Made by a program: the position numbers and the translations under genes. The notes below the pieces were generated by a model. That model saw only the letters and a list, made by a program, of their open reading frames with translations, was not told where the DNA came from and made no database searches. Positions 28,600 to 37,181 of a DNA stretch of 64,000 nt are shown one piece after another; within the stretch, counting starts at the first letter, position 1; the number at the start of each line of letters is the position of its first letter. The DNA comes from Cupriavidus sp. D384 (GTDB lineage Bacteria; Pseudomonadota; Gammaproteobacteria; Burkholderiales; Burkholderiaceae). Where the stretch lies: positions 1-64,000 of the forward strand of contig NZ_BBQI01000039.1 in the NCBI RefSeq assembly GCF_001652915.1. The letters are read 5' to 3'.

Positions 28600-28965
28600 T
28601 CAGATGGCCAGCTTCCTGAGCCCTTCAAGCACCGCGGTGCCCTTGAATGGCTTGACGATCCAGCCCTTGACGCCGGCTGCCTTGCCCCGGTCCTTCATCG
28701 CCTGGCTGCTTTCGGTGGTCAGCATCACGACGTTGACACTCTTGTTGGCCAGCTCGCCGCGGATTTTCTCGACCATGGTCAGGCCGTCCATGTTGGGCAT
28801 GTTGACGTCGCTGATGATAAGGCGGATGCCCGGGTCGGCCTTGAGCCGGGACAGGCCGTCCTTGCCGTCGACGGCGGTTTGTACGTCCAGCCCGTTGGTG
28901 CGCAGAAAGCTTGCTACCTCGTCGCGCACCGCGCTCGAATCATCCACTACTAGAATTTTCGCCAT
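28600..28965 (-). CDS. Single-domain CheY-like response regulator
   Basis: A 121-residue receiver domain with no output domain. The acidic pocket is VVDDSS, the phospho-acceptor Asp lies in LIISDVNMPNMDG, the conserved Thr in VVMLTTESS and the Lys in GWIVKPFKG. AGGAAAAG precedes the ATG. It lies 45 bases after the CheX-like gene and is probably the phosphate sink or output of the CheA-like kinase upstream. Confidence 0.92.
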   Translation of the reverse strand: MAKILVVDDSSAVRDEVASFLRTNGLDVQTAVDGKDGLSRLKADPGIRLIISDVNMPNMDGLTMVEKIRGELANKSVNVVMLTTESSQAMKDRGKAAGVKGWIVKPFKGTAVLEGLRKLAI

Positions 28966-29010
28966 TTTCTTTTCCTACCGGTCAATTCATACCTAAAAGC
29001 GCTAAAAGCG

Positions 29011-29562
29011 TCAGAACAATTCGAGTTCGCCTTCGCTGGAGTCTTCCTCGATCTCCTGTCCCAGCTGAAAGTCGACGGATACGCGCGTGAACATGCACAT
29101 CGTCACGCCGACCCGCACCGTTGTGCCGATCGCAACATCGAAGTTGGCGCGATAGTCGGGGCGGAGGCTGTCCACGTGGCGCAGGCTCTGGCCGCCCAGC
29201 AGATAGGGCGTCGACATGCCGAGGTCCGGAAAATGCCGGACGAGGTCCTGGTTGATTGCGCCGCAGCAGAGGTTGCCCAGTTCCAGCAAGGTGTCGCGCA
29301 GATTGCTGCCGTTGCCGCGTGCGAAGTAGCTGGCGGACGCGGCGTCGTCGCGGAAGCGCAAGAACAGCATGTACCGGAAGCCCATCGACGAGATCGTGAG
29401 CACGACGACCACATCTTCGTCCGCGACCGGGGCCGGCTGCGTTTCCAGGCGGGTGATCTCGCAGGAATCGTCGTCGGTCAGTACCAGCCGGGATTCCACC
29501 GCGCGACGCAGCACGCGCTCCAGGCTGTGCCGCGCCTGCACGCTGATCAGGGCGCCGTTCAC
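29011..29562 (-). CDS. CheC/CheX-like chemotaxis phosphatase-family protein
   Basis: A 183-residue protein. The central helix LLELGNLCCGAINQDLVRHF carries an E-x-x-N element like that used by CheX/CheC to dephosphorylate CheY-P. Whether it is catalytic is inferred. The start is GTG 29562, overlapping the MCP-like stop as GTGA, so the two are coupled. Confidence 0.72.
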   Translation of the reverse strand: MNGALISVQARHSLERVLRRAVESRLVLTDDDSCEITRLETQPAPVADEDVVVVLTISSMGFRYMLFLRFRDDAASASYFARGNGSNLRDTLLELGNLCCGAINQDLVRHFPDLGMSTPYLLGGQSLRHVDSLRPDYRANFDVAIGTTVRVGVTMCMFTRVSVDFQLGQEIEEDSSEGELELF

Positions 29563-30278
29563 TGGTATGCCGCCTCGAACTGCTCGGCCAGCAGCGCGAC
29601 GCTTGCCAGCGATGCCGTCACCATCTTGCCGCCGGCCTGAATGTCCTGGAACGTGGCGGTGGTGGTCAGGTCGCTTTGATGCAGGCTGTCGCCGTAGCTC
29701 TTGGATAGCGCCTCGGATCGGGCCGCCAGTGCGCGCACCTCGCTTGCCACCACGCCAAAGCCCCGGCCCGCCGCCCCGGCGCGCGCAGCCTCGATCGACG
29801 CATTGAGCGACACAATCACCACGTGGCGAACAATCGACGACAGCTCCATGTTCTGCTCGTGCATCGCCCGGTTACGCGCCATCAGCGAGATCATCTGCTC
29901 GTGCCAGCGTTCGAACGTGTCGGCGAGCCCGCGCAAGCGCTTCGTTTCGTCGCCGATCTGGCGAGCCTGGCGTAGCGCATCGGCCTGCAGCTGGCGGCTG
30001 GCGGCGAGTTCCGCGCCAAGTTGGTCGATGGAGGCCATCTGTCCGGCCGCAGTTTCCTGCAGACGCTGGATGTCCGAGGCCAGCGCGTCCTTGTCACGCT
30101 CGTGTTGCGCGATGCGGTCGCGCAGTTCGGCCTGGGCCTGGTCGCGCGACGCCAGCGCGCTGTCCTGCGTGGCCTGCGCCTGCGCTGCCATACGTCCGGC
30201 GTTGTGGCGCCATGCCAGCCAGGCCGGCACCGCCGTTATCGCCGCGCCCAGCAATGCACCTGCAAGATACTCACCCAT
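29559..30278 (-). CDS. Sensorless MCP-like signalling protein
   Basis: A 239-residue protein with one N-terminal membrane segment (YLAGALLGAAITAVPAWLAW), a long coiled coil (about 30-130) and the chemoreceptor hairpin tip (VIVSLNASIEAARAGAAGRG, then FGVVASEVRALA). There is no periplasmic domain, no HAMP and a short C-terminal arm, so it is less than half the size of a normal receptor. It lies in the same operon as CheX-, CheY- and CheA-like genes. It may scaffold the kinase rather than sense ligand directly. Confidence 0.85.
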   Translation of the reverse strand: MGEYLAGALLGAAITAVPAWLAWRHNAGRMAAQAQATQDSALASRDQAQAELRDRIAQHERDKDALASDIQRLQETAAGQMASIDQLGAELAASRQLQADALRQARQIGDETKRLRGLADTFERWHEQMISLMARNRAMHEQNMELSSIVRHVVIVSLNASIEAARAGAAGRGFGVVASEVRALAARSEALSKSYGDSLHQSDLTTTATFQDIQAGGKMVTASLASVALLAEQFEAAYQ

Positions 30279-30317
30279 ACTGCCTGTTCCTTATCCGACG
30301 CTATCCAGCCATTTTCA

Positions 30318-30344
30318 AACCTGCCCAACCTGCCCAACCTGCCC
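30318..30344. repeat. Three tandem 9-bp units in the kinase/MCP gap
   Basis: AACCTGCCC repeats three times perfectly (30318-30326, 30327-30335, 30336-30344) in the 91-base gap between the CheA-like and MCP-like genes. The same period and a similar core occur at 21545-21571. Confidence 0.9.
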
Positions 30345-30369
30345 GATCCGATGCGGATTTCCGCCCGCG

Positions 30370-32751
30370 CTACAGCGCCATCGGCGCGGGCGTTTCGGCC
30401 AGCACGGCCACGCTGTCCACGGCGAACCGTTCGGGCAGGCTGACCACGGTCTGGAACTGACGGAAGGGGGCGCCCACGTGGTTGTCAGTGAAACGCAGTT
30501 CGATGGTGCCGCCGGAGCGCGACAGGAATTCCCGCACCGCATCCATGCCGACGCCGCGGCCCGAGATCGTGGTCACGCTTTCCGCCGTCGAAAAGCCCGG
30601 GTGGAATATGAAATGCGCAATGGCGTCGTCGCTGAGCCCGGCATCGGCGTCGATCCAGCCACGCGCGATGGCCGTTGCGCGAATCCTGCCCAATGCCAGG
30701 CCACGGCCATCGTCGGCAACGGTCATCTGCAATTGCTGCTGATCGACCCCGGCTTCGATCCGGATCGTGCCCGCCGCCGGCTTGCCAGCGGCCAGGCGCA
30801 CGTTGACCGGCTCGATGCCATGGTCGATCGCATTGCGCAGCAGGTGCGTGAACACGTTTTCCAGCATGCCCGTGACTTCGGCACGCAGGCGGTAGCCGTT
30901 GTCCTGGATGTTGACTTGCGGGGCGGCCTTGCCCAGTTCCGCGGCCAGCGAGGGCAGGGCATCGACCACCGGAGATAGCACTTCCGCCAAACTGGTGGCG
31001 TCAAGTACGCGGAGGATGCGATGCACCGCCGCCCGCATCGATAGCAATTCGGCCAGGCTATCGGTGCGCGCGCCTTCAAGCAGGCGCAGGCTTTCGCGGA
31101 TGCGGGCCATCTCGGCGTCTGTCGGGCGGCCAGCGGCCAGTGCTGCCGGCCCGCGTGCATCGCCATTGCCCCTGCGGCCAAGCTTGTCCTCGCTGATCGT
31201 TGCGTAGCGGGCCAGCGTGTCGCGCACCCGCGCAACGTCCTTTAGCAGCGCATCGGGATTCCACTCGCTGGCCTGGCGTTCCAGGTTGCGCAGTAGTTCC
31301 AGCCGCTGCTCGGCCTCGTGAACCACATCGGTCAGATGCTGGAGCTTGTAGGTTCGCGCATTGCCCTTGATCGTATGCATGTTGCGGAACAGGGCGGCAA
31401 TGGCGGCATTGTCGGCTTCGGTGGACTGCCGGATGATGTGCTCGTTCTCGTGGACGAAGCCATGCGCCGTTTCCATGAACTTGTGGAACTTCTCCTCGCT
31501 CACGGCCAGGATCTCGCCGATGATCTCCAGGCTGCGGCGCTGCTCGCTGGCCTCGGCCGCCAGTTCGCGCAGCTGGGTCACGTCGCGCACACAGAGCATC
31601 AGCCTGATGATCGTGTCGGCATCGTCGGTGATGGCGGACCAGCTCAGGTCCAGCACCTTGATCTGGCCGGCGGGCAGCCGCTTCTCGATTTCGGTGGGCA
31701 GCAGGTGTTCGTTGAAGACAAAGTTGATGCCGTCCTGACCCAGGCAGGCGTCGATGGCGGCGTCTACCTGCGCCAGCGCGTCGGCACCCAGGCCGGTGTC
31801 GGCGAACACCAGGTCCATGAACCGGCGGCCGGCAATGTCGCCGGTCTCGAAAATCTGTTCCAGATATGCCGAGTATTCCGCATGCACCACGCCCCCATCG
31901 ACCACCGTCAGAATGCCCTGCTGCATGTTCTGCAGGATCGCCTGGATATCGGTGGTTTTCTGGCGCAACAGCGATGCGTTCTCCTGAATCCGCTCGATCA
32001 TCTGGTTAAACGCCACGATCGAATGACCAATTTCGTCCATGCGGCCCACCTCGATGCGCCGCGTGAAGTCCTGGCTGGCGGCGATTTCGCTCATGGTGGT
32101 CTGCATGCGCGTAAGCGGCCGGGCAATCTGGCGGTGCAGCAGCCAGCCGATCAGCGACAGCAACACCACGGCGGCCGCGCTGACCAGACCGATGGTGCCG
32201 GCCGCGCTGGCGAGCTTGCTGTTCAGCGCGGCAATGGCATCGTCCTTCTCGCGATTCTTCTCAACGCGTAGCGTATCGACGATTTTCTCCATCTCGTCGC
32301 GGTACCGGGCGACGTTGGCGAACAGGAAGGCCTGCGCGATCTCGTCGCGGCCCGCGGCCTTCATTTCCGCAGTTTCGCGGATGGCGTCGAAATAGTTGGT
32401 CAGGCTCTCGTTGGCCTGCGTCAGCAGACCCTTCTGCGCCTGGGTGCCCGCGTTGTTGGCCTGCCTGGACAGCGCGTCGCTCAGCGCGGTCTGCCTGGCC
32501 TTGAGGTCTTCCTGCGCCTGGGCCAGCAGGTTGGCGTCCGGTGCGTAGACCAGGGTCATGGTGGCCAGCTGGATATCCTTGACCAGCGACACGATATCGG
32601 CCGAGGCCAACGCGCTGGGAACGACCCCCTCGGTCACCTGTTTCACTTCAGAAGCGCTGGAACGTGTCTGCAGTACGGCGTAGCCACCAATCGCGGCCAA
32701 CGCCAGGCACATCAGGACGATCAGCAGCACAATGCGCTGACGAATGGTCAT
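30370..32751 (-). CDS. Membrane CheA-like histidine kinase (4HB-HAMP-PAS-HPt-HATPase)
   Basis: A 793-residue fusion of a chemoreceptor-like sensor and a CheA-like kinase. TM1 about 6-27; four-helix periplasmic domain; TM2 about 185-205; HAMP to about 265; PAS-like about 270-395; HPt with phospho-acceptor His459 in FRNMHTIKG; ATPase with N-box HLLRNAIDHG (Asn640), DDGRG (680-684) and GRGVGMD (732-738). No CheW/P5 or receiver domain is present. ATG 32751 (MTIRQR) is chosen over two upstream codons because GGGGAG lies eight bases before it. It leads the operon with MCP-, CheX- and CheY-like genes. Confidence 0.9.
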   Translation of the reverse strand: MTIRQRIVLLIVLMCLALAAIGGYAVLQTRSSASEVKQVTEGVVPSALASADIVSLVKDIQLATMTLVYAPDANLLAQAQEDLKARQTALSDALSRQANNAGTQAQKGLLTQANESLTNYFDAIRETAEMKAAGRDEIAQAFLFANVARYRDEMEKIVDTLRVEKNREKDDAIAALNSKLASAAGTIGLVSAAAVVLLSLIGWLLHRQIARPLTRMQTTMSEIAASQDFTRRIEVGRMDEIGHSIVAFNQMIERIQENASLLRQKTTDIQAILQNMQQGILTVVDGGVVHAEYSAYLEQIFETGDIAGRRFMDLVFADTGLGADALAQVDAAIDACLGQDGINFVFNEHLLPTEIEKRLPAGQIKVLDLSWSAITDDADTIIRLMLCVRDVTQLRELAAEASEQRRSLEIIGEILAVSEEKFHKFMETAHGFVHENEHIIRQSTEADNAAIAALFRNMHTIKGNARTYKLQHLTDVVHEAEQRLELLRNLERQASEWNPDALLKDVARVRDTLARYATISEDKLGRRGNGDARGPAALAAGRPTDAEMARIRESLRLLEGARTDSLAELLSMRAAVHRILRVLDATSLAEVLSPVVDALPSLAAELGKAAPQVNIQDNGYRLRAEVTGMLENVFTHLLRNAIDHGIEPVNVRLAAGKPAAGTIRIEAGVDQQQLQMTVADDGRGLALGRIRATAIARGWIDADAGLSDDAIAHFIFHPGFSTAESVTTISGRGVGMDAVREFLSRSGGTIELRFTDNHVGAPFRQFQTVVSLPERFAVDSVAVLAETPAPMAL

Positions 32752-32985
32752 GGCAAAGCTCCCCGGCATTACGAATGTCAAGCCCTTCAACGAAGGGGAT
32801 CTGCCTCGTCTTTTGCGAGACATATTTTTCGGGGGTGATTATGGGGATTGCACTGTGACCTTGGGATGACATGTCATGGTGCGGTCGTGCCCCTCAGAGG
32901 TAGGGGGAGGCTGGGAGAACGCGTGACCGCTGGCAACCGTTGGCCGTATGCTTGCCGGGTGAATTTGACTTGGAAGAGTCTGTCG

Positions 32986-33789
32986 ATGACCGGGTTGGCG
33001 CGCCTGATGGTTCCCGCGGAAATTTCAGAGCAGGCCTTGCTGGCATGCGCAGTGATTGCGCGGCACGTCGGCGGCACGCTGGCTGGCATCCAGTTGTTTG
33101 GATCGGCGATCGATGGCGGTTTGAAGCCACACAGCGATATCGATCTGCTGGTGATCGTACGTACGCGGCTTGGAGAATCGGCCAGACGCGCGTTGATGCT
33201 CGATTTGCTGACGATCTCCGTGCCGCCCGGCAGTGACGGACGCTGGCGCGCGCTGGAGGTCACCGTGGTGGCGCATGAGGATGTTGTGCCCTGGCGCTAC
33301 CCGGCACGACGCGAGGTCCAGTTCGGAGAATGGCTGCGTGCGGATTTGCAGGCCGGTATCGTGGAGCCGCCGGTTGTCGACCACGACCTGGCGATCCTGC
33401 TGACCAAGGCTCGCCAGCACAGCGTGGCACTGGTGGGCCCGTCGGCGGACACGTTGCTTGATCCCGTCCCCTCGCAAGACTTCAACCGCGCGCTGCGCGA
33501 TACCGTGACGCAGTGGAATACCGAGGCGGATTGGAAGGGCGATGAACGCAACATCGTATTGGCGCTGGCCCGCATCTGGTACAGCGCGGCAACCGGAAAA
33601 ATCACGCCGAAAGACGCGGCGTCCGCGTGGGCGCTGGAACGCTTGCCGGATGGATTCCGTCCGGTGCTGATGGCGGCGAGGGCAGGGTATCTGGACGGCG
33701 GGCAGCCATCGGCCCTGGCCGATGGCAGGCAGGTGGGGGCATTCATCCGCCTTGTGCGCGCCACGATTGAGGAAATTCTGGTGGCGTAG
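32986..33789 (+). CDS. AadA-like aminoglycoside nucleotidyltransferase
   Basis: A 267-residue homologue of ANT(3'')/(9) adenylyltransferases, which inactivate streptomycin and spectinomycin. The nucleotidyltransferase motif is LFGSAIDGGLKPHSDIDLLV (Asp51, Asp53) and the catalytic base is Glu91 in RALEVTVV, at AadA spacing. The C-terminal helical domain has DERNIVLALARIWYSAATGK. GGAAGAG precedes ATG 32986. No integron attC site or transposon flanks it and its composition matches the chromosome, so it looks like a resident gene. Resistance is inferred, not shown. Confidence 0.88.
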   Translation: MTGLARLMVPAEISEQALLACAVIARHVGGTLAGIQLFGSAIDGGLKPHSDIDLLVIVRTRLGESARRALMLDLLTISVPPGSDGRWRALEVTVVAHEDVVPWRYPARREVQFGEWLRADLQAGIVEPPVVDHDLAILLTKARQHSVALVGPSADTLLDPVPSQDFNRALRDTVTQWNTEADWKGDERNIVLALARIWYSAATGKITPKDAASAWALERLPDGFRPVLMAARAGYLDGGQPSALADGRQVGAFIRLVRATIEEILVA

Positions 33790-33874
33790 GCACCGATCCA
33801 CCGATGGTTTGGCTGACAAGCAGCGCATGACGAGTATCAAGCGCACCGATACGCGCCAATGCGCACCAAAACAA

Positions 33875-33900
33875 AAAGCCCAGCATTTCTGCTGGGCTTT
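33875..33900 (-). terminator. Intrinsic terminator after tRNA-Val
   Basis: Perfect 11-bp stem AAAGCCCAGCA (33875-33885) / TGCTGGGCTTT (33890-33900) with a 4-base loop. Read leftward it is followed by TTGTTTTGG, giving a U-rich tail after the tRNA. Confidence 0.9.
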
Positions 33901-33910
33901 CTGATGAATC

Positions 33911-33985
33911 TGGTGGGTGGTACAGGGATTGAACCTGTGACCCCTGCCGTGTGAAGGCAGTGCTCTACCGCTGAGCTAACCACCC
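33911..33985 (-). tRNA. tRNA-Val (anticodon CAC)
   Basis: Read on the minus strand the gene folds as a full cloverleaf. The acceptor stem is GGGTGGT paired with ACCACCC, followed by A and an encoded CCA. The anticodon stem CTGCC/GGCAG encloses TTCACAC, so the anticodon is CAC (codon GUG). The T arm is ACAGG-TTCAATC-CCTGT. It is followed by an intrinsic terminator. Confidence 0.96.
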
Positions 33986-34125
33986 CTTGCTGCTTCGTCG
34001 CCGTTGTTGCTGGCGTCGTGCAGTGGAGAAACGAGATTATGCCGATGGGCCAGTATCTTGTAAAGCCCTTTTTTGAACTTTCTTTAAAAAAGTTGTGAGG
34101 GCTGCGGCACTGGCCGGATTGGGCG

Positions 34126-34863
34126 CTATTGCACAGTGGCGTCGGCAGGCACTTCGGAGGGGACTTCGATCTTCCAGACGGTCTTGCCGCCGCTGGCCTT
34201 GTCCAGTTCCTTGAGCACGCCCTCATGGGCCGAGACTTCGGTCTCGGTCGCCAGCAGCACGGGCAGGGTCAGGGCCGACAGGTCGGCGGTGGCGCGGGTT
34301 TCGCCCTGGGCTGCGGCGCCGTCGAGCATGTCGATGACCAGCGAGTTCTGGCCGCGCGTCATGGCAAGGTAGACCTCGGCCAGCAGCTCGGCATCGAGCA
34401 ATGCGCCGTGCAGCGTGCGGTGCGCGTTGCTGACGCCCAGGCGGTCGCACAGGGCATCCAGCGAGTTACGCTTGCCCGGGAACATCTGGCGCGCTTCGCG
34501 CAGGGTGTCGATCACATTGGCCACGTGGTCGCGGAACGGGGGCAGTTTGTGGAGCTTGAACTCCATCTCCAGGAAGCCCATGTCGAACGCGGCGTTGTGA
34601 ATGATCAGCTCGGCGTCGCGTACGAATTCCTGGATCTCGTGCATGACCTCGGCAAACTTCGGCTTGTCGGCCAGGAAGTCGGCGGTCAGGCCGTGGATGG
34701 CCACGGCGTCTTCGGGGACGTCGCGCTCCGGGTTGATATAGAAGTGCAGGTTGCGGCCGGTCAGGCGGCGGTTCACCAGTTCCACGCAGCCGATTTCGAT
34801 CAGGCGATCGCCGGTGGCGTGGTTCAGGCCGGTGGTTTCGGTATCGAGAACGATCTGTCGCAT
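34126..34863 (-). CDS. dnaQ: DNA polymerase III epsilon subunit (proofreading exonuclease)
   Basis: The 3'-5' exonuclease of the replicative polymerase. The 245-residue product has ExoI IVLDTETTGL at the start, ExoII around IHNAAFDMGFLEMEF and ExoIII with HRTLHGALLDAELLAEVY. The C-terminal 70 residues should bind the alpha subunit. ATG 34863 (MRQIVLDTETTG) matches the family start. It lies 49 bases after rnhA on the same strand, a conserved pairing. Confidence 0.96.
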   Translation of the reverse strand: MRQIVLDTETTGLNHATGDRLIEIGCVELVNRRLTGRNLHFYINPERDVPEDAVAIHGLTADFLADKPKFAEVMHEIQEFVRDAELIIHNAAFDMGFLEMEFKLHKLPPFRDHVANVIDTLREARQMFPGKRNSLDALCDRLGVSNAHRTLHGALLDAELLAEVYLAMTRGQNSLVIDMLDGAAAQGETRATADLSALTLPVLLATETEVSAHEGVLKELDKASGGKTVWKIEVPSEVPADATVQ

Positions 34864-34912
34864 GGGGCAGGATTGTAATCGCTCGGCGCGGCCGGGCGAC
34901 GGATTGCGAGGG

Positions 34913-35350
34913 TCAGGTGCTGATCGATTCCACGCCGCGGTTGGCCAGCCGGTCTGCGCGCTCGTTGCCCGGATGGCCGGCATGGCCGCGTACCCAGTGC
35001 CATTCGATCACGTGCGGCTGCCGGGCTTCGTCCAGGATCTGCCACAGGTCGGCGTTCTTGACAGGCTTCTTGTCGGCCGTCATCCAGCCGCGCTTCTTCC
35101 AGCCGGTGATCCATTCGCTGATGCCCTTCTGCACATACTGCGAATCGGTATAGATGTTGATGACGCAGGGCCGCTTGAGCGCGCGCAGCGCCTCGATCAC
35201 GGCCATCAGCTCCATGCGGTTGTTGGTGGTGGGGCTTTCGCCGCCGAACAGCTCTTTCTCGTGGCCGCCGGAGACCAGCACGGCGCCCCAGCCGCCGGGG
35301 CCGGGGTTGCCCTTGCAGGCGCCGTCGGAATAAATCGTGACTTCTTGCAT
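34913..35350 (-). CDS. rnhA: Ribonuclease HI
   Basis: Degrades RNA in RNA-DNA hybrids. The 145-residue product has all catalytic acids visible: Asp in [17 protein letters not shown], Glu in [13 protein letters not shown], Asp in [12 protein letters not shown], and HxxNxRAD in the form [15 protein letters not shown]. Length is typical (about 150). It sits between the methyltransferase gene and dnaQ on the same strand. Confidence 0.97.
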   Translation of the reverse strand: MQEVTIYSDGACKGNPGPGGWGAVLVSGGHEKELFGGESPTTNNRMELMAVIEALRALKRPCVINIYTDSQYVQKGISEWITGWKKRGWMTADKKPVKNADLWQILDEARQPHVIEWHWVRGHAGHPGNERADRLANRGVESIST

Positions 35351-35377
35351 GGATGGAATTCAGGATGGCCCGGCGCT

Positions 35378-36178
35378 TCAGGCGCCAGGCGTGGTCTTGT
35401 GATGTTTGCCGTGCGTGCCCGTGGGCGTGGCCACCGGGGCAGACACCGGTGCCAGGGCGGGTTTGGCTGTTTTCCAGGCCGGGCCCACCAGGCGGATGTT
35501 CTTGACGCGCTTGACCGCCGAAATCATGTAGACCGAACCGAAGATCGGCCACCAGCGGTCGCCGGCTTTCTCCATGAAGGCGGCGCGCTGCAGCCAGCGG
35601 TCGGTGCGGTAGGGCGGGCAATAGCAGCCAAAGCGCCCGCGGATGATCTCGAAGCCCAGCAGCTTGAGCCAGTCCTTGATCCGCACAAAGCCGATGGTCT
35701 GCGCGTCGCTGGGCAGGAAGGGCGTGGCGCCCAGCCGGTTCAGGCCCTGGCGCGCGCCCCACAGGCTCATCGGGTTGAAGCAGGTCACAACCACGCGGCC
35801 CTCGGGCATCAGCACGCGCGATACCTCGCGCAGCACTTCATGCGGGTCCTCGGAAAACTCCAGGATGTGGGGCAGCGTGAGCAGGTCGATGCTCTGCGTG
35901 TCGAATGGCAATTCGTCGAACCGGCATAGCAGCTGGCGCGCGTCGGGGTGCGTCTCGCGCGGGCCGTGGGGGCCGGCGCGGTCATCGAGCGCCAGCGCCG
36001 AGAACGGCATGCGGTTCTCGCGCAGCGTGTCGATATGGGGCAGCCCCAGCTGCACCGCGTGGTAGCCGAAGATATCCGTTACCGTCCGGTCATATTGCTG
36101 GGCCTCCCACCGGAGCATGTACTGCCCGGGCGGCGACGCCAGCCATTCTTCCCAATCTATAATCGGTCGGTTGGACAT
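35378..36178 (-). CDS. SAM-dependent methyltransferase, class I
   Basis: A 266-residue protein of the methyltransferase-11 group that is regularly found beside rnhA and gloB. The substrate is not known. Visible parts are [20 protein letters not shown] (post-motif II/III), [20 protein letters not shown] and a basic tail rich in Pro, Thr and His. The glycine-rich motif I is poor, as is common in this group. ATG 36178 is chosen; an ATG four codons upstream overlaps the gloB start. Only 10 bases separate it from gloB, so its promoter must lie inside gloB. Confidence 0.85.
   Translation of the reverse strand: MSNRPIIDWEEWLASPPGQYMLRWEAQQYDRTVTDIFGYHAVQLGLPHIDTLRENRMPFSALALDDRAGPHGPRETHPDARQLLCRFDELPFDTQSIDLLTLPHILEFSEDPHEVLREVSRVLMPEGRVVVTCFNPMSLWGARQGLNRLGATPFLPSDAQTIGFVRIKDWLKLLGFEIIRGRFGCYCPPYRTDRWLQRAAFMEKAGDRWWPIFGSVYMISAVKRVKNIRLVGPAWKTAKPALAPVSAPVATPTGTHGKHHKTTPGA
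36158..36163 (+). promoter_or_regulatory. Candidate -10 box for gloB
   Basis: A perfect TATAAT lies 25 bases before the gloB ATG, inside the 5' coding part of the methyltransferase gene. No good -35 is seen at 16-18 bases. On the other strand TATAGT (36231-36226), with TTTGCC 17 bases upstream (36254-36249), could serve the methyltransferase gene from within gloB. Confidence 0.55.
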
Positions 36179-36188
36179 AGGAGCACAC

Positions 36189-36989
36189 ATGTTGAAAGTG
36201 GAGCCAATCCCCGCCTTTCAGGACAACTATATCTGGGCCATCCACGACGGCAAAAGTGCCGCAGTGGTGGATCCAGGCGAGGCCGGGCCGGTCGAGCGCT
36301 TTCTGGCGCAACGCGGGCTGGCACTGGGCGCTATTGTAATCACCCATCACCATGGCGATCATCAGGGAGGCGTATCGGATTTGCTGGAACGCCATCCGGC
36401 CGGCCCTGACGGCGCCCCGATACCGGTGATCGGACCCGCCGGCGAACGCATCGGACATCGCACCCAGGCCGTGCGCGAGGGCGATACGGTGACGCTGGCG
36501 CATCTGGCCGCTACCTTCCGCGTGCTGGACGTGCCGGGTCACACCGCCGGACACGTGGCCTATGTGGGCGACCTGCCCGGCGCAGGCCATGTGGTGTTCT
36601 GCGGCGACACCCTGTTCGCCAGCGGGTGCGGGCGCCTGTTCGAGGGGTCGCCGGCGCAGATGCTGGCGTCGCTGGACAAGCTGGCCGCCTTGCCTGGCGA
36701 TACCCGCGTGTACTGCGCCCACGAATACACGCGCAGCAATGTCCGCTTTGCGCAGGCCGTGGAGCCGGGCAACGCCGACCTGTCCGCGTGGTCGTCCCGG
36801 GTGGACGCTTTGCGCCAGGCCGATACCCCGACGGTGCCCACCACCGTGGCCCATGAGCGGGCGGTCAATCCGTTCCTGCGGTCGCGCGAGCCGGCCGTGC
36901 GCCGGGCCGTGCAGGGGCAGGGCGGCGACGTCAGCAGCGATGCCGCGGCGTTCGGTGCGCTGCGCGGATGGAAGGACAACTTTCGCTAG
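36189..36989 (+). CDS. gloB: Hydroxyacylglutathione hydrolase (glyoxalase II)
   Basis: Hydrolyses S-lactoylglutathione to lactate and glutathione, completing methylglyoxal detoxification. The 266-residue metallo-beta-lactamase-fold protein has [12 protein letters not shown], the ligand [28 protein letters not shown] and [15 protein letters not shown]. The family start [16 protein letters not shown] is present. Length is typical. It is divergent from the methyltransferase with a 10-base gap. Confidence 0.96.
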   Translation: MLKVEPIPAFQDNYIWAIHDGKSAAVVDPGEAGPVERFLAQRGLALGAIVITHHHGDHQGGVSDLLERHPAGPDGAPIPVIGPAGERIGHRTQAVREGDTVTLAHLAATFRVLDVPGHTAGHVAYVGDLPGAGHVVFCGDTLFASGCGRLFEGSPAQMLASLDKLAALPGDTRVYCAHEYTRSNVRFAQAVEPGNADLSAWSSRVDALRQADTPTVPTTVAHERAVNPFLRSREPAVRRAVQGQGGDVSSDAAAFGALRGWKDNFR

Positions 36990-37116
36990 TCACGGATCGC
37001 CAATACATTCCAGACGTTTGCAGGCAGGGCGGCGGCCTGCAGGGCCGGGGAACGCGGGCCCTGCCACCATTTGGGGTATCGCAAGATGTCCAAATTGCAT
37101 CTTCGGGAAAATCTCA

Positions 37117-37145
37117 TTGACGCCAACCGGCCTTTTCCATAGGAT
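37117..37145 (+). promoter_or_regulatory. Sigma-70 promoter of mltD
   Basis: TTGACG (37117-37122) and TAGGAT (37140-37145) with 17-base spacing. The predicted start of transcription is about 30 bases before the mltD ATG. Confidence 0.7.
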
Positions 37146-37181
37146 CAGGCGAAATTTTTGGCGTCACTTTCAGAGAACTTA

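Noticed and set aside
32986-33789. Integron cassette origin for the aadA-like gene
   Set aside because: No attC-like palindrome, integrase or insertion sequence is visible on either side, and the composition matches the chromosome.
33911-33985. tRNA-Val as an integration site for a genomic island
   Set aside because: No integrase gene and no repeated 3' tRNA fragment were seen in the flanking sequence.
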